58,812 nt of DNA from the NCBI GenBank assembly GCA_021810565.1, contig JAJZIM010000014.1, positions 1 through 58,812 of the forward strand, given 5' to 3'. Shown one piece after another: positions 10,489 to 17,787 of the stretch (position 1 is the first letter of the stretch; the number at the start of each line of letters is the position of its first letter). The notes beneath the pieces are model-generated. The model saw nothing but the letters and a program-made list of their open reading frames with translations. It did no database searches and had not been told where the DNA came from. The position numbers were made by a program, and so were the translations under genes. This DNA is from Bacillota bacterium (lineage in GTDB: Bacteria > Bacillota > Sulfobacillia > JAJZIM01).

Positions 10489-10982
10489 CCCTCTCCCTTT
10501 CCCCGGAGGGACGCGAAGAACTCCTCCAGCGTGTAGGAGATGTTGGCGACGCGCGGCCGCCGTACAGGCTCCAGCACCAACGCTCCCGAGGCCATGCGCT
10601 CCAGCAGATAGGAAGCGAAGACCTCCGCCTCCCGCTCCTCCTGGGCGGCCCGGCTCATCCCCCGCATCAGCACCTCTCCCTGCAGCGGCTCGTGCAGGAG
10701 CAGGTGGCCCCCCTCGTGGGCGAGGATGCGGTTTTGGTGCAGCCAGGAGGTGTTCACCCGGAAGGCGATGATGCTCTGCTCCCCCATGCGGACATAGGCG
10801 CCGAAAAAATCGGGAGCCTCGGCTGGAACCACGATGGGGCTGAGCTTGGTCTTGATCCCCTTGGCCCGGCTGTAAGCCTGTATGAACCGCCACGCATCGA
10901 AATCCTCCCCCAGGTGCAGCGCCTTGATCCGGCGATCCACCAGCCTGCGGATTTCGATGGAGCTGCGCATCCTGAGCGTCAC
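10485..10982 (-). CDS. ImmA/IrrE family metallo-endopeptidase (M78)
   Basis: A 165-residue zinc protease of the ImmA/IrrE type. The motif AHEGGHLLLHE has the HExxH pair, with a Glu-rich helix (EEREAEVFASYLL) supplying the third ligand as in ImmA. Members cleave cognate XRE repressors to relieve repression; the XRE gene lies 10 bases upstream and is the likely substrate. The start is GTG 10982, close behind GGAGGAGGG; ATG 10970 is an alternative. The membrane protein gene overlaps its stop codon by four bases. Confidence 0.85.
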   Translation of the reverse strand: MTLRMRSSIEIRRLVDRRIKALHLGEDFDAWRFIQAYSRAKGIKTKLSPIVVPAEAPDFFGAYVRMGEQSIIAFRVNTSWLHQNRILAHEGGHLLLHEPLQGEVLMRGMSRAAQEEREAEVFASYLLERMASGALVLEPVRRPRVANISYTLEEFFASLRGKGEG

Positions 10983-10992
10983 CCCTCCTCCA

Positions 10993-11394
10993 TCAGTCTC
11001 CGGCTGACCGCCCCTGCATCTCCGCCAGCCGCTTCTCCCGCTCCAGGATCAAAAGTACCAGCTTCTTCGTTTCGCTGTTCAAGCCGTGGCTGCGCAGGGC
11101 GATCTTCTTGATCAGCGGATCCTCCAGGGCCTCTTCCAGTTGACCGGTCTGGTCCCCCTCGGGTTCCGGCAGACCCTCACCGAAGAAGAACCCCGCCGGG
11201 ACCTGGAAGAACTCCGCCAGGGCATGCACCACCTGCGCGCTGGGGTTGTTTCGCTTGCCGCTCCGCAGCAGGGACAGATAGCCGGGAGAAATGCGCCCCC
11301 CCGTCGCCTCCGACACCTCCTGCAGGGTATACTCGTCGCCGTCCGGGCTCAGGAAGACTCGGAAAAGAAGGTTGACTTGCCGCGCGATGTTCAT
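10993..11394 (-). CDS. XRE-family helix-turn-helix regulator
   Basis: A 133-residue DNA-binding protein. Residues 20-75 form a HTH_3-like domain (YTLQEVSEATGGRISPGYLSLLRSGKRNNP), and the C-terminal half (LIKKIALRSHGLNSETKKLVLLILE) is predicted helical and may be the oligomerisation or cleavage region. It is first in a three-gene operon with an ImmA-like protease, the layout of ImmR/ImmA stress switches in mobile elements and phages, but no integrase or phage gene is near. GGGGAGGGG precedes the ATG. It may regulate its own promoter and the divergent Spo0A-like gene. Confidence 0.88.
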   Translation of the reverse strand: MNIARQVNLLFRVFLSPDGDEYTLQEVSEATGGRISPGYLSLLRSGKRNNPSAQVVHALAEFFQVPAGFFFGEGLPEPEGDQTGQLEEALEDPLIKKIALRSHGLNSETKKLVLLILEREKRLAEMQGRSAGD

Positions 11395-11415
11395 GGCTTC
11401 CCCTCCCCATCTTAA

Positions 11416-11515
11416 TTTCGTAAAACCGTCCGAAAGACCTTGACAGGCCGGGCGGTTACGGTCTAAAGTTAATTGTGGGACTTTTTAACATTGCTCACCT
11501 ATTCCTTTCGTAAAA
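11416..11515. repeat. pair of direct repeats, candidate operators
   Basis: TTTCGTAAAA occurs at 11416-11425 and again at 11506-11515, exactly 90 bases apart, in the 196-base divergent interval between the XRE gene and the Spo0A-like gene. The copies flank the plus-strand promoter at 11440. XRE binding is an inference from position. Confidence 0.4.
11440..11469 (+). promoter_or_regulatory. promoter of the Spo0A-like gene
   Basis: TTGACA (11440-11445) followed after 18 bases by TAAAGT (11464-11469), with an AT-rich start region downstream. The leader would be about 115 bases. Confidence 0.55.
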
Positions 11516-11590
11516 AAATATAACACGGACTGCCCTCCTAGGCAACCCTTTCCCCGCAAAATCTTGCTCGGTATGAGGAACTGGGAATAC

Positions 11591-12313
11591 ATGGCAATGG
11601 TCGTCAACAAGCTGGTGTGTGCCGATCCCGACCGGGGATTTTGCCGCAGCCTGCAGCAGGCCTTGGTCCTCCATTCCGACTTCTCTCTCGTGGGCACGGC
11701 CCACGACGGACCGGAGGCCATGGCCCTGCTGGCCGGTTTCTTGCCGGACACCATCCTGGTGGATCCCGCCCTGCCCTTTCCCGGCGGCGGCGACCCCCTG
11801 GGGCGCATCCGCTCTGCCGCTCCCGGGGCCGTCCTGCTGGCGGCAAGCCACTTCGGTTCGGAACACACCTTGGGCCACTGCGCGGCCGCCGGTGTGGACT
11901 ACTTTTTCCTCAAGCCCTTGGACTGGGATGTGCTCTTCCGCCGCTGCGCCCAGCTTTTGGCCCGCCGCCCCCTCAGTGCCTCGCCGCTCTTCCAGGAAGC
12001 GTCCTGCCTGCTGCTCGAGCTGGGCATCCCCGCCAACATCAAGGGCTTCATCTTTCTGCGGGAGGTGCTGCTCCACACCATGGAGCGCTCCTGGCCCGGC
12101 TTCTTACCCCTGTGTGAGATGATCGCCCAACGTCACAAGACTACGCCCGGCCGCGTGGAACGGGCCCTGCGCCACGCCTTGGCGGTAACGACGACCCGGG
12201 GTGGGCTCTGCGACTACTGGAGTCACAAGCCGACGCTCCTGGAATTCATCTTCGAGTTGGTGGTCCGACTGCAGCAACGCTCTGGGAGGTTCCGACACGG
12301 CTGCATCAAATAG
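11591..12313 (+). CDS. Spo0A-like response regulator
   Basis: A 240-residue regulator with an N-terminal receiver domain (ADPD acidic pair, phosphoacceptor Asp in TILVDPAL, Lys in FFLKPLD) and a C-terminal Spo0A DNA-binding domain, recognisable from LGIPANIKGFIFLREVLL and KTTPGRVERALRHALAVTTTRG, the recognition helix for 0A boxes. It may be the master sporulation regulator or a paralogue: spo0A normally follows spoIVB, and here it stands next to a CpaE-like ATPase gene that starts 17 bases later. ATG 11591 has GAGGA upstream; ATG 11597 is also possible. Confidence 0.85.
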   Translation: MAMVVNKLVCADPDRGFCRSLQQALVLHSDFSLVGTAHDGPEAMALLAGFLPDTILVDPALPFPGGGDPLGRIRSAAPGAVLLAASHFGSEHTLGHCAAAGVDYFFLKPLDWDVLFRRCAQLLARRPLSASPLFQEASCLLLELGIPANIKGFIFLREVLLHTMERSWPGFLPLCEMIAQRHKTTPGRVERALRHALAVTTTRGGLCDYWSHKPTLLEFIFELVVRLQQRSGRFRHGCIK

Positions 12314-12330
12314 CCTCGGGAGGTGACATC

Positions 12331-13596
12331 TTGAACAAGAGTTTCAGCGCTTTCCTCGCCGATCCCGATCCCCGGTCCCGGGAAAGTCTGCGCTCCGCCT
12401 TGGCTCAGCTCGGCTCCAGCCAGATCGTGGGCGAGGCGGACAGCGGGCAGGAGGCGGCACGGCTGGTCTTGTGGCTAAAGCCGCAGGTGGTGTTCCTGAG
12501 CACCGCCCTGGAGGAGCCCGGTTGGGTGGAGACCGCAACCTCCATCCTCGCAGCCACCGAGACCCGCCTGGTGGTCCTGACCGATCGGGACGACGTGGAA
12601 GTCGCCCGCGCCGCCCTGCAGGTGGGCGCCCAAGACCTGTTGCACCGCCCAGTGGACGTGCAGGAGTTACGGCAGGCCCTGGGTCTCGCCACCGCACCGA
12701 CCGCCGCTCCCACCCTGCCGGCCGTCACCAGCAACGTGCTGGCCTGCTTCTCCTCCAAGGGCGGCGTGGGCAAGACCACCCTCTCGGTCAACCTGGCCAC
12801 CGCCATCGCCCGGCAGATCGGCCGCAGCGTGGCCCTCTTGGACCTGGACCTGGAGTTCGGCAGCGCGGCCACCTTCTTCGGCCTGCGCCCCAAGCAGACC
12901 CTGGCCGACCTGTGCGCGGACGGCGATATCGACCGGGCGAAGCTGCACCACGCCATGGAGCACCCCGTGGGCACCCACGTGGACCTTCTGGCCGCTCCCG
13001 CCGACCGGGAAGGGGCCTCCCGGGTGGACGGGGAGAACCTGCCCACGCCAGCCCAGGGATTGCCGGATCGCGTGGCCCGCATCCTCACCCTCCTGCGCCG
13101 GGAGTACCCGTGGATCGTGGTGGACATGGGCTGCAGCTTCCGGCGCGCCACCCTGACCGCCTTGGACCAGGCGGACACCATCTTCCTGGTCACCACCCCC
13201 GACGTCCAATCCCTGGAGAACGCCCGCAGCTCCCTGGACGTGCTGCTGAACAAGCTGGACTATGCGCCCGGGAAGGTGCGGGTGGTCCTGAACCGCAGCA
13301 ACTCCTCCCTGGGCTTCACCTACAACACCATCAACCGCGTCCTGGGCACCAACGTCTCCTTCTCTCTACCCAGCGACCCCCAGGCCACTTTCACCGCCCT
13401 CACGGCGGGCCGCCCCCTGGTGCTGCACCCCGATCCGGGTCCCCTGTCCGATGCCATCCGCCAGCTCGGCAGTCTGGTCATCGGCGCTTTGCCGCCGCCG
13501 CAGCAGTCCGCGCCTCGCCCTTGGGCTGGATGGGCGCGCCACTTCTGGCAGACCTTTGACCGTCTGGTGTCTTCCCTCAGCCGAAACTCCGGCTGA
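12331..13596 (+). CDS. CpaE/TadZ-like protein: receiver-like domain plus ParA-type ATPase
   Basis: A 421-residue protein starting at TTG with GGAGGTGA six bases upstream. Residues 5-115 form a receiver-like domain whose expected phosphoacceptor position reads LSTAL rather than an Asp, so it is probably a pseudo-receiver, as in TadZ/CpaE. Residues 130-390 form a MinD/ParA ATPase with deviant Walker A SSKGGVGKTTLSVN and DLDLEFGSAATFFG. CpaE/TadZ proteins localise pilus machines at the pole, but no pilus genes are present. The location beside a Spo0A-like regulator suggests a positional or developmental role (inference). Confidence 0.85.
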   Translation: MNKSFSAFLADPDPRSRESLRSALAQLGSSQIVGEADSGQEAARLVLWLKPQVVFLSTALEEPGWVETATSILAATETRLVVLTDRDDVEVARAALQVGAQDLLHRPVDVQELRQALGLATAPTAAPTLPAVTSNVLACFSSKGGVGKTTLSVNLATAIARQIGRSVALLDLDLEFGSAATFFGLRPKQTLADLCADGDIDRAKLHHAMEHPVGTHVDLLAAPADREGASRVDGENLPTPAQGLPDRVARILTLLRREYPWIVVDMGCSFRRATLTALDQADTIFLVTTPDVQSLENARSSLDVLLNKLDYAPGKVRVVLNRSNSSLGFTYNTINRVLGTNVSFSLPSDPQATFTALTAGRPLVLHPDPGPLSDAIRQLGSLVIGALPPPQQSAPRPWAGWARHFWQTFDRLVSSLSRNSG

Positions 13597-13603
13597 GGCC
13601 GGC

Positions 13604-14950
13604 CTATGCCCACTCCGCCTCCGGCGGCACCCCCCCGGCGGCGCGCTCCAGGTTCAAGAACTTCGCCCATTCCCCCTTGAAGACCAGCTCCACGCTTCCC
13701 GTGGGGCCGTTGCGCTGCTTGGCGACGATCAGCTCGGCGACGTTCTTGCGCTCGCTGTCCGGATTGTAGTAGTCGTCGCGGTAGATGAAGATCACCACGT
13801 CCGCATCCTGCTCGATGCTGCCCGACTCCCGCAGGTCCGACAATAGCGGCCGGCGGTCCTGGCGGCTCTCCACGGCTCGGGACAGCTGGGACAACGCCAG
13901 AAGGGGCACCCCCATCTCCCGGGCCAGGGCCTTCAAAGAACGCGAGATGTAGGATATCTCCTGCTGCCGGTTCTCCTGCCGGCCGCCCACATGCATGAGC
14001 TGCAGGTAGTCCACCACCACCAGGCCCAGGTTGCCCTCGGCCTGGATGCGCCGCGCGCGGGCTCGCAGCTCCAGCGGGGACAGGGCCGGCGTGTCGTCGA
14101 TGAACAGGGGCATCTCGCCCAGACGGCCCGACGCCGCGGTGATCCGCCGCCAGTCCTCCTCGTCCAGGGTCCCCGTGCGCAGCCGCTGGGCGTCTACCCC
14201 CGCCTCGCCTGCCAGGATGCGCTGCACCACCTGCTCCCGGGACATCTCCAGGCTAAAGACGGCCACCGCCGTCCCCTGCAGGGCGGCCTGGGCGGCGATG
14301 TTCAAACACAGGGTGGTCTTGCCCATGGAGGGCCGCGCCGCCACCACCACGAGATCCTGATGCTGAAACCCGGAGGTCAAAAGGTCCAGGTCGCGGAAGC
14401 CGCTGGCCAGCCCCGTGATCCCCTGCCTCAGGCTGAGGGTGTCCAGCCGGTCCAGAAACTCCAACAGCACCTCTTTCAGCGAGGCGAAGCTGCGCTGGGT
14501 GCGCCGCTGGGACAGCTCCTCGATGGTGGCCGCCGCCTCCTCCAGCAGGCGGCTTACTTCTTCTTGGGCCGCGTAGCCCCGCTCCACCAGCTTCCCCGAC
14601 GCCCGGATGAGGGAGCGCAGGAGGGCCTTCTCCTCCACCACCCGGGCATAATGCTCCACGTTGGCCGCCGTCGGTACGAACTGGGCCAACTCCGCCAGGA
14701 AGGCGACGCCGCCCACCTGGTCCAAATTGCCCGCCGCCCGCAGCGCCTCGGTCAGGGTGACCAGATCCACCGGTTCCGCCCGGCCGAACAGCTCCCGCAT
14801 CTGCTCGTAGATCAGGCGGTGGGCCTCCAAGTAGAAATCCTCGGGCCGCAGGATCTCCGCCACCTTGGCCACCGCGTCCGGGTCCAGGAGCATGGCCCCC
14901 AAAGTGGAGCGCTCCGCCTCCGCGCTCTGGGGCAAGATCTTGTCCATCAT
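13604..14950 (-). CDS. dnaB: replicative DNA helicase
   Basis: The hexameric helicase that unwinds the replication fork (DnaC in Bacillus). The protein has 448 residues, with an N-terminal helical domain (SAEAERSTLGAMLLDPDAV) and a RecA-type motor with Walker A ARPSMGKTTLCLN, Walker B LVVVDYLQLM and the H4-like loop LSQLSRAVESRQDRRPLLSD. It lies 55 bases downstream of rplI in the same operon, as in most Firmicutes, and converges on the CpaE-like gene seven bases away. No intein is seen. Confidence 0.97.
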   Translation of the reverse strand: MMDKILPQSAEAERSTLGAMLLDPDAVAKVAEILRPEDFYLEAHRLIYEQMRELFGRAEPVDLVTLTEALRAAGNLDQVGGVAFLAELAQFVPTAANVEHYARVVEEKALLRSLIRASGKLVERGYAAQEEVSRLLEEAAATIEELSQRRTQRSFASLKEVLLEFLDRLDTLSLRQGITGLASGFRDLDLLTSGFQHQDLVVVAARPSMGKTTLCLNIAAQAALQGTAVAVFSLEMSREQVVQRILAGEAGVDAQRLRTGTLDEEDWRRITAASGRLGEMPLFIDDTPALSPLELRARARRIQAEGNLGLVVVDYLQLMHVGGRQENRQQEISYISRSLKALAREMGVPLLALSQLSRAVESRQDRRPLLSDLRESGSIEQDADVVIFIYRDDYYNPDSERKNVAELIVAKQRNGPTGSVELVFKGEWAKFLNLERAAGGVPPEAEWA

Positions 14951-15005
14951 CGGCCCGACCGCACTCCCTCGGGGGCTTCGGCACCGCGCCGGCGCGGGGA
15001 GGACC

Positions 15006-15452
15006 TCATTCCGGCACCAACTCCACCATCACCCGTGCCGGCGCCGCGGCGTGGAAGCGCACCAACACCTCCCGCGTCCCCAGGGCCCGTAACGGCTCCG
15101 CCAACTCCACCCGCCGCTTGTCCACGGCCGTGCCCAATTCCCGCTCCAGGGCCTGAGCCACATCCTTGCTGGTCACGGCTCCGAAAACCTTGCCGTCCTC
15201 CCCGCAACGCACCCGAAAGCGCAGGTGCATCCCCCCGACCCGCTCCGCCGCCGTGCGCGCCTCGTCCAGCTCCCGCTCCTGGCGGCGGCGTTCCCGTTCC
15301 GCCGTCTGGGCCAGGACGCGCAGATTGGCCGCCGACGCCTCCACCGCCATGCCTCGCGGCAGCAGGAAGTTGCGCGCGTACCCCTCCGCGACCTCCACGG
15401 CCTCCCCCTGGTGTCCCAGTCTGGCCACATCTTGGCGCAAGATGACCTTCAA
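15006..15452 (-). CDS. rplI: 50S ribosomal protein L9
   Basis: A 148-residue L9 with the two-domain layout: N-terminal MKVILRQDVARLGHQGEAVEVAEGYARNFLLPRG, a long connecting helix rich in Arg and Glu, and a C-terminal rRNA-binding domain. The TTG start at 15452 overlaps the upstream stop (TTGA), so it is coupled to the MazG-like gene; AAGGGGGG a few bases earlier can serve as ribosome site. L9 binds 23S rRNA near the L1 stalk. Confidence 0.95.
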   Translation of the reverse strand: MKVILRQDVARLGHQGEAVEVAEGYARNFLLPRGMAVEASAANLRVLAQTAERERRRQERELDEARTAAERVGGMHLRFRVRCGEDGKVFGAVTSKDVAQALERELGTAVDKRRVELAEPLRALGTREVLVRFHAAAPARVMVELVPE

Positions 15453-15820
15453 CCTCCATCCCCCCCTTCCCCCGCCGTTCCCCGACGTCCCTCCCAGAAC
15501 CGCGCCAGGGCGGACAGGTCGCCGCCCTCCTCCTCCACCGCGTGTCCTCCTTCGATCAGGGCGGAAAGCCGCGCCCGCACCCGCAGGTCCAGGCGCACGA
15601 AATGGATCCCCAGCCGGCGTCCCAACACGTAGTCGGCGATGATCACCGCCGCCAGGGCGTCCAGCACCTCCTCCTCCCGCTCCCGCTGCAGGGCGCGAAA
15701 AACCGACGAAACCCCGCTCAGGAGTTCCGTCTTCAGCCACTCCACCCCAGCCAACCTACCGGCTACGTCGATCTCCTGCTCCGGCGGCAATGGCTCCCCC
15801 TCCTCGCGGGGATATTCCAC
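15449..15820 (-). CDS. MazG-like family protein
   Basis: A 123-residue helical protein with the block GVEWLKTELLSGVSSVFRAL and EEVLDALAAVIIADYVLGRRLGI, as in the short MazG-like proteins encoded between rpsR and rplI in thermophilic Firmicutes. MazG-type folds hydrolyse non-canonical NTPs, but the acidic metal-binding EExxE set is only partly visible here, so activity is uncertain. It lies 23 bases after rpsR and is coupled to rplI. Confidence 0.65.
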   Translation of the reverse strand: MEYPREEGEPLPPEQEIDVAGRLAGVEWLKTELLSGVSSVFRALQREREEEVLDALAAVIIADYVLGRRLGIHFVRLDLRVRARLSALIEGGHAVEEEGGDLSALARFWEGRRGTAGEGGDGG

Positions 15821-15843
15821 GAGACGGGGGAGTTTCCCTGCCG

Positions 15844-16074
15844 CTACTCCATGGTGAACGGCAAGAGGGCCACGTTGCGGGCACGCTTGATCGCCACCGT
15901 CAGCTGCCGCTGATGGCGCGCGCAGTTTCCCGAGATGCGCCGCGGCAGGATCTTGCCGCGCTCGGTGATGAACCGCCGCAGCTTGACGGCCTCCTTGAAG
16001 TCCACCTGCTCGATCTTATCCACACAGAAGCTGCACGCCCGCTTGCGGGAGCGCTTGCCTTTCTCCTTGCGCAA
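15844..16074 (-). CDS. rpsR: 30S ribosomal protein S18
   Basis: A 76-residue S18 with the signature [25 protein letters not shown]. The N-terminus keeps CSFCVDK plus NCARHQ, a cysteine-containing (zinc-binding, C+) form of the protein. It is third in rpsF-ssb-rpsR; S18 and S6 bind each other on the 30S platform. Confidence 0.97.
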   Translation of the reverse strand: MRKEKGKRSRKRACSFCVDKIEQVDFKEAVKLRRFITERGKILPRRISGNCARHQRQLTVAIKRARNVALLPFTME

Positions 16075-16089
16075 CTTCCTCCTCCTTCC

Positions 16090-16485
16090 TCAAAACGGCA
16101 ACACATCCTCGCCCGGGACGACTTCCTCCCCCAGGCCGGCCAGATCGTCTCCCGCCGCGCTTTCCCGCGGCCGGTCCAGAAAACGCACCGTCTGGGCCAC
16201 CACCTCGGCGGCCCGCCGCTTCTGCCCGTCCTGCCCCTCCCAGCTGCGTATCTGCAGCCGACCGTCCACCGCCACCAACCTGCCCTTGTCCAGGTGCTGG
16301 GCGCAGACTTCCGCCTGCCTCTCCCACACGCTGATGTCGATGAAGTCCACCCCCGCCTCCTGTCCGTCGGAGCGGCGCGGGCGGTCCACCGCCAGTCCGA
16401 AGTGCGCCACCGCCTTTCCTCCTGGCGTATAGCGCATCTCCGGCTTGCGGGTCAGCCGGCCGATGAGGATCACTCGGTTCAGCAT
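16090..16485 (-). CDS. ssb: single-stranded DNA-binding protein
   Basis: A 131-residue SSB with an OB fold from MLNRVILIGRLTRKPEMRYTP to about residue 105 and an acidic tail ending EEVVPGEDVLPF, the conserved tip that recruits replication and repair proteins. ATG 16485 is preferred over a TTG two codons upstream because GGGGGGT is suitably placed. It coats single-stranded DNA at forks, and lies between rpsF and rpsR as in most bacteria. Confidence 0.96.
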   Translation of the reverse strand: MLNRVILIGRLTRKPEMRYTPGGKAVAHFGLAVDRPRRSDGQEAGVDFIDISVWERQAEVCAQHLDKGRLVAVDGRLQIRSWEGQDGQKRRAAEVVAQTVRFLDRPRESAAGDDLAGLGEEVVPGEDVLPF

Positions 16486-16510
16486 CCCCAACCCCCCCTA
16501 TGGGACCCGG

Positions 16511-16798
16511 CTACTCTCCCTCCCGGACCACCAGGTGCCGCAGCACGTCCTCGCTGAGCTTTAGCACCCGCTCCAACTCCGCCGGCACGCCGGCCTCTCC
16601 CTGGAACTTGAGCAAGAGGTAGTACCCCTCCCGGAAACCCCCTATCTCATAGGCCAGCCGCCGCTTCCCCCATCGGTTGACCTCCGACAGGGTGCCGCCC
16701 TGACCCGTCACCACCGCTGACAGCCGCTCCACGGTGCCGTTCAGGACCTCTTCCTCCTGATCCGGCTTCAGGACCACCACACATTCGTAAGCACGCAA
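16511..16798 (-). CDS. rpsF: 30S ribosomal protein S6
   Basis: A 95-residue S6 with RAYECVVVLKPDQEEE at the N-terminus and the middle motif RWGKRRLAYEIGGFREGYY. It starts at TTG with GGAGGTGAGAG upstream. It binds S18 and 16S rRNA. A promoter (16947-16918) and a GC-rich hairpin precede it. Confidence 0.96.
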   Translation of the reverse strand: MRAYECVVVLKPDQEEEVLNGTVERLSAVVTGQGGTLSEVNRWGKRRLAYEIGGFREGYYLLLKFQGEAGVPAELERVLKLSEDVLRHLVVREGE

Positions 16799-16849
16799 AG
16801 GCTCTCTCTCACCTCCTCCCCGTGGACTCCCCGGGATGCCTCCCGGGAG

Positions 16850-16870
16850 GCTCCGACCGAAGGCCGGAGC
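16850..16870 (-). promoter_or_regulatory. hairpin in the rpsF leader, possible S6:S18 autoregulatory site
   Basis: A GCTCCG/CGGAGC stem with a CCGAAGG-containing loop lies in the rpsF untranslated leader, about 50 bases before the start codon. Many bacteria regulate rpsF by an S6:S18-binding leader hairpin; identity is suggested only by location. Confidence 0.3.
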
Positions 16871-16917
16871 GGGGAACGGAGCCTCTCTCCCGCCGCAGCC
16901 TGGGGCCGCAGCAGATC

Positions 16918-16947
16918 ATTATAGCACCGCACCCGCACCCCTGGCAA
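16918..16947 (-). promoter_or_regulatory. promoter of rpsF-ssb-rpsR
   Basis: Minus strand TTGCCA (16947-16942), 18-base spacer, TATAAT (16923-16918), in the 170-base gap between the DUF951 gene and rpsF. Confidence 0.65.
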
Positions 16948-16968
16948 TGCCGGCTGCGGCCCGCGGAA

Positions 16969-17169
16969 TCAATCCACCGCCTGGCGTTCCACGATGCAGC
17001 GCACGCTCTTCTCGAACTTGGGCCGCGGCACCATCACCCGCCGCCCGCAGCCCCGGCAGACCACGACGAAATCCACTCCCGTGCGGGTGACCTCCCAAAG
17101 ATCGGAGCCGCAGGGATGGGCCTTCTTGAGCCGCACCACGTCCCCCACCCGGTAGCGCACCAGGTTCAA
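16969..17169 (-). CDS. DUF951 family protein
   Basis: A 66-residue protein with the family pattern YRVGDVVRLKKAHPCGSDLWEV, then CRGCGRRVMVPRPKFEKSV. The Cys residues (PCG and CxxC) suggest a small zinc-ribbon/SH3-like fold. The family (YyzM in Bacillus) sits near rpsF and parB in many Firmicutes; its role is unknown. TTG 17169 overlaps the stop codon of the YedF-like gene (TTGA). Confidence 0.85.
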   Translation of the reverse strand: MNLVRYRVGDVVRLKKAHPCGSDLWEVTRTGVDFVVVCRGCGRRVMVPRPKFEKSVRCIVERQAVD

Positions 17170-17582
17170 AGCACCACCAGCCTCCCCGCCTCCAGGACAC
17201 GCCTGGCGAGCTCCCCCAGCTCCAGGACGGTTCCGGCGCAGGGCTGAAGGGACAGGTACCGCAGGGAATCCGCGCAAACCCACAACTCTACCCCCCTGCT
17301 CTCCAGCAAAGCCATCTGGGGCAGCACCGGGGATTCCGGTGCCACCAGCCGCACGCCGGTGTTCACCAGGAGCACCCGGCGTACCCGCGCCTCCTCCAGG
17401 CTCAGGTAGTCCAGCAGCAGGCGCATCAGCTTCCTGCCCAAATCCTCCGGCCCCCGGCCCAAGCCCTCGCCCACCAGCAGCAGCGTCACCTCAGGCCCAG
17501 CGGCCAGCTCCGCCCGCAGACCGGGCAGGTCCTCCTGCGCCAGCGGTGCCCCGCCCAGCCGGGGTAGAGTCCCTGCGTGCAC
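17166..17582 (-). CDS. YedF-like DsrE-fold protein without TusA domain
   Basis: A 138-residue DsrE-fold protein: VTLLLVGEGLGRGPEDLGRKLMRLLLDYLS, then RRVLLVNTGVRLVAPESPVL and GVELWVCADSLRYLSL, matching the C-terminal domain of YedF, the sulfurtransferase-like protein associated with selenium metabolism. The N-terminal TusA domain of YedF is absent. A Cys (WVCADSL) sits at the usual reactive position. GTG 17582 has GGGAGG eight bases upstream. In selenium users YedF is usually beside selD; here it leads the DUF951/rpsF block under its own promoter. A selenium or sulfur carrier role is inferred. Confidence 0.7.
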   Translation of the reverse strand: MHAGTLPRLGGAPLAQEDLPGLRAELAAGPEVTLLLVGEGLGRGPEDLGRKLMRLLLDYLSLEEARVRRVLLVNTGVRLVAPESPVLPQMALLESRGVELWVCADSLRYLSLQPCAGTVLELGELARRVLEAGRLVVL

Positions 17583-17617
17583 CCAGTCTTCCTCCCGACT
17601 CGACCACGATTTTTTTC

Positions 17618-17646
17618 ATTATACCAAGCCTTACCGACTCCGGCAA
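17618..17646 (-). promoter_or_regulatory. promoter of the YedF-like/DUF951 genes
   Basis: Minus strand TTGCCG (17646-17641), 17-base spacer, TATAAT (17623-17618), leading to the GTG at 17582. Confidence 0.65.
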
Positions 17647-17787
17647 TGCGCCCGGAAGAAACGGGTGCCCGGCCGTAGCTTCCCGGCAGCGGCGGCGGCA
17701 AGCTGGGCCGCGCCCGGCGCCCACCCATGTATAGCCGCGCCTGCTTCTCCATATGCTTCTAGCACCGCGATCGATGGGGAGGCAGCG

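Noticed and set aside
10485-11394. Repressor-protease pair as a prophage or integrative element
   Set aside because: No integrase, attachment repeats, phage genes or base-composition break around it; flanked by ordinary chromosomal genes.
12471-13559. Long frame overlapping the CpaE-like gene on the same strand
   Set aside because: Pro/Arg/Gly-rich shadow of the true frame, which carries the Walker motif.
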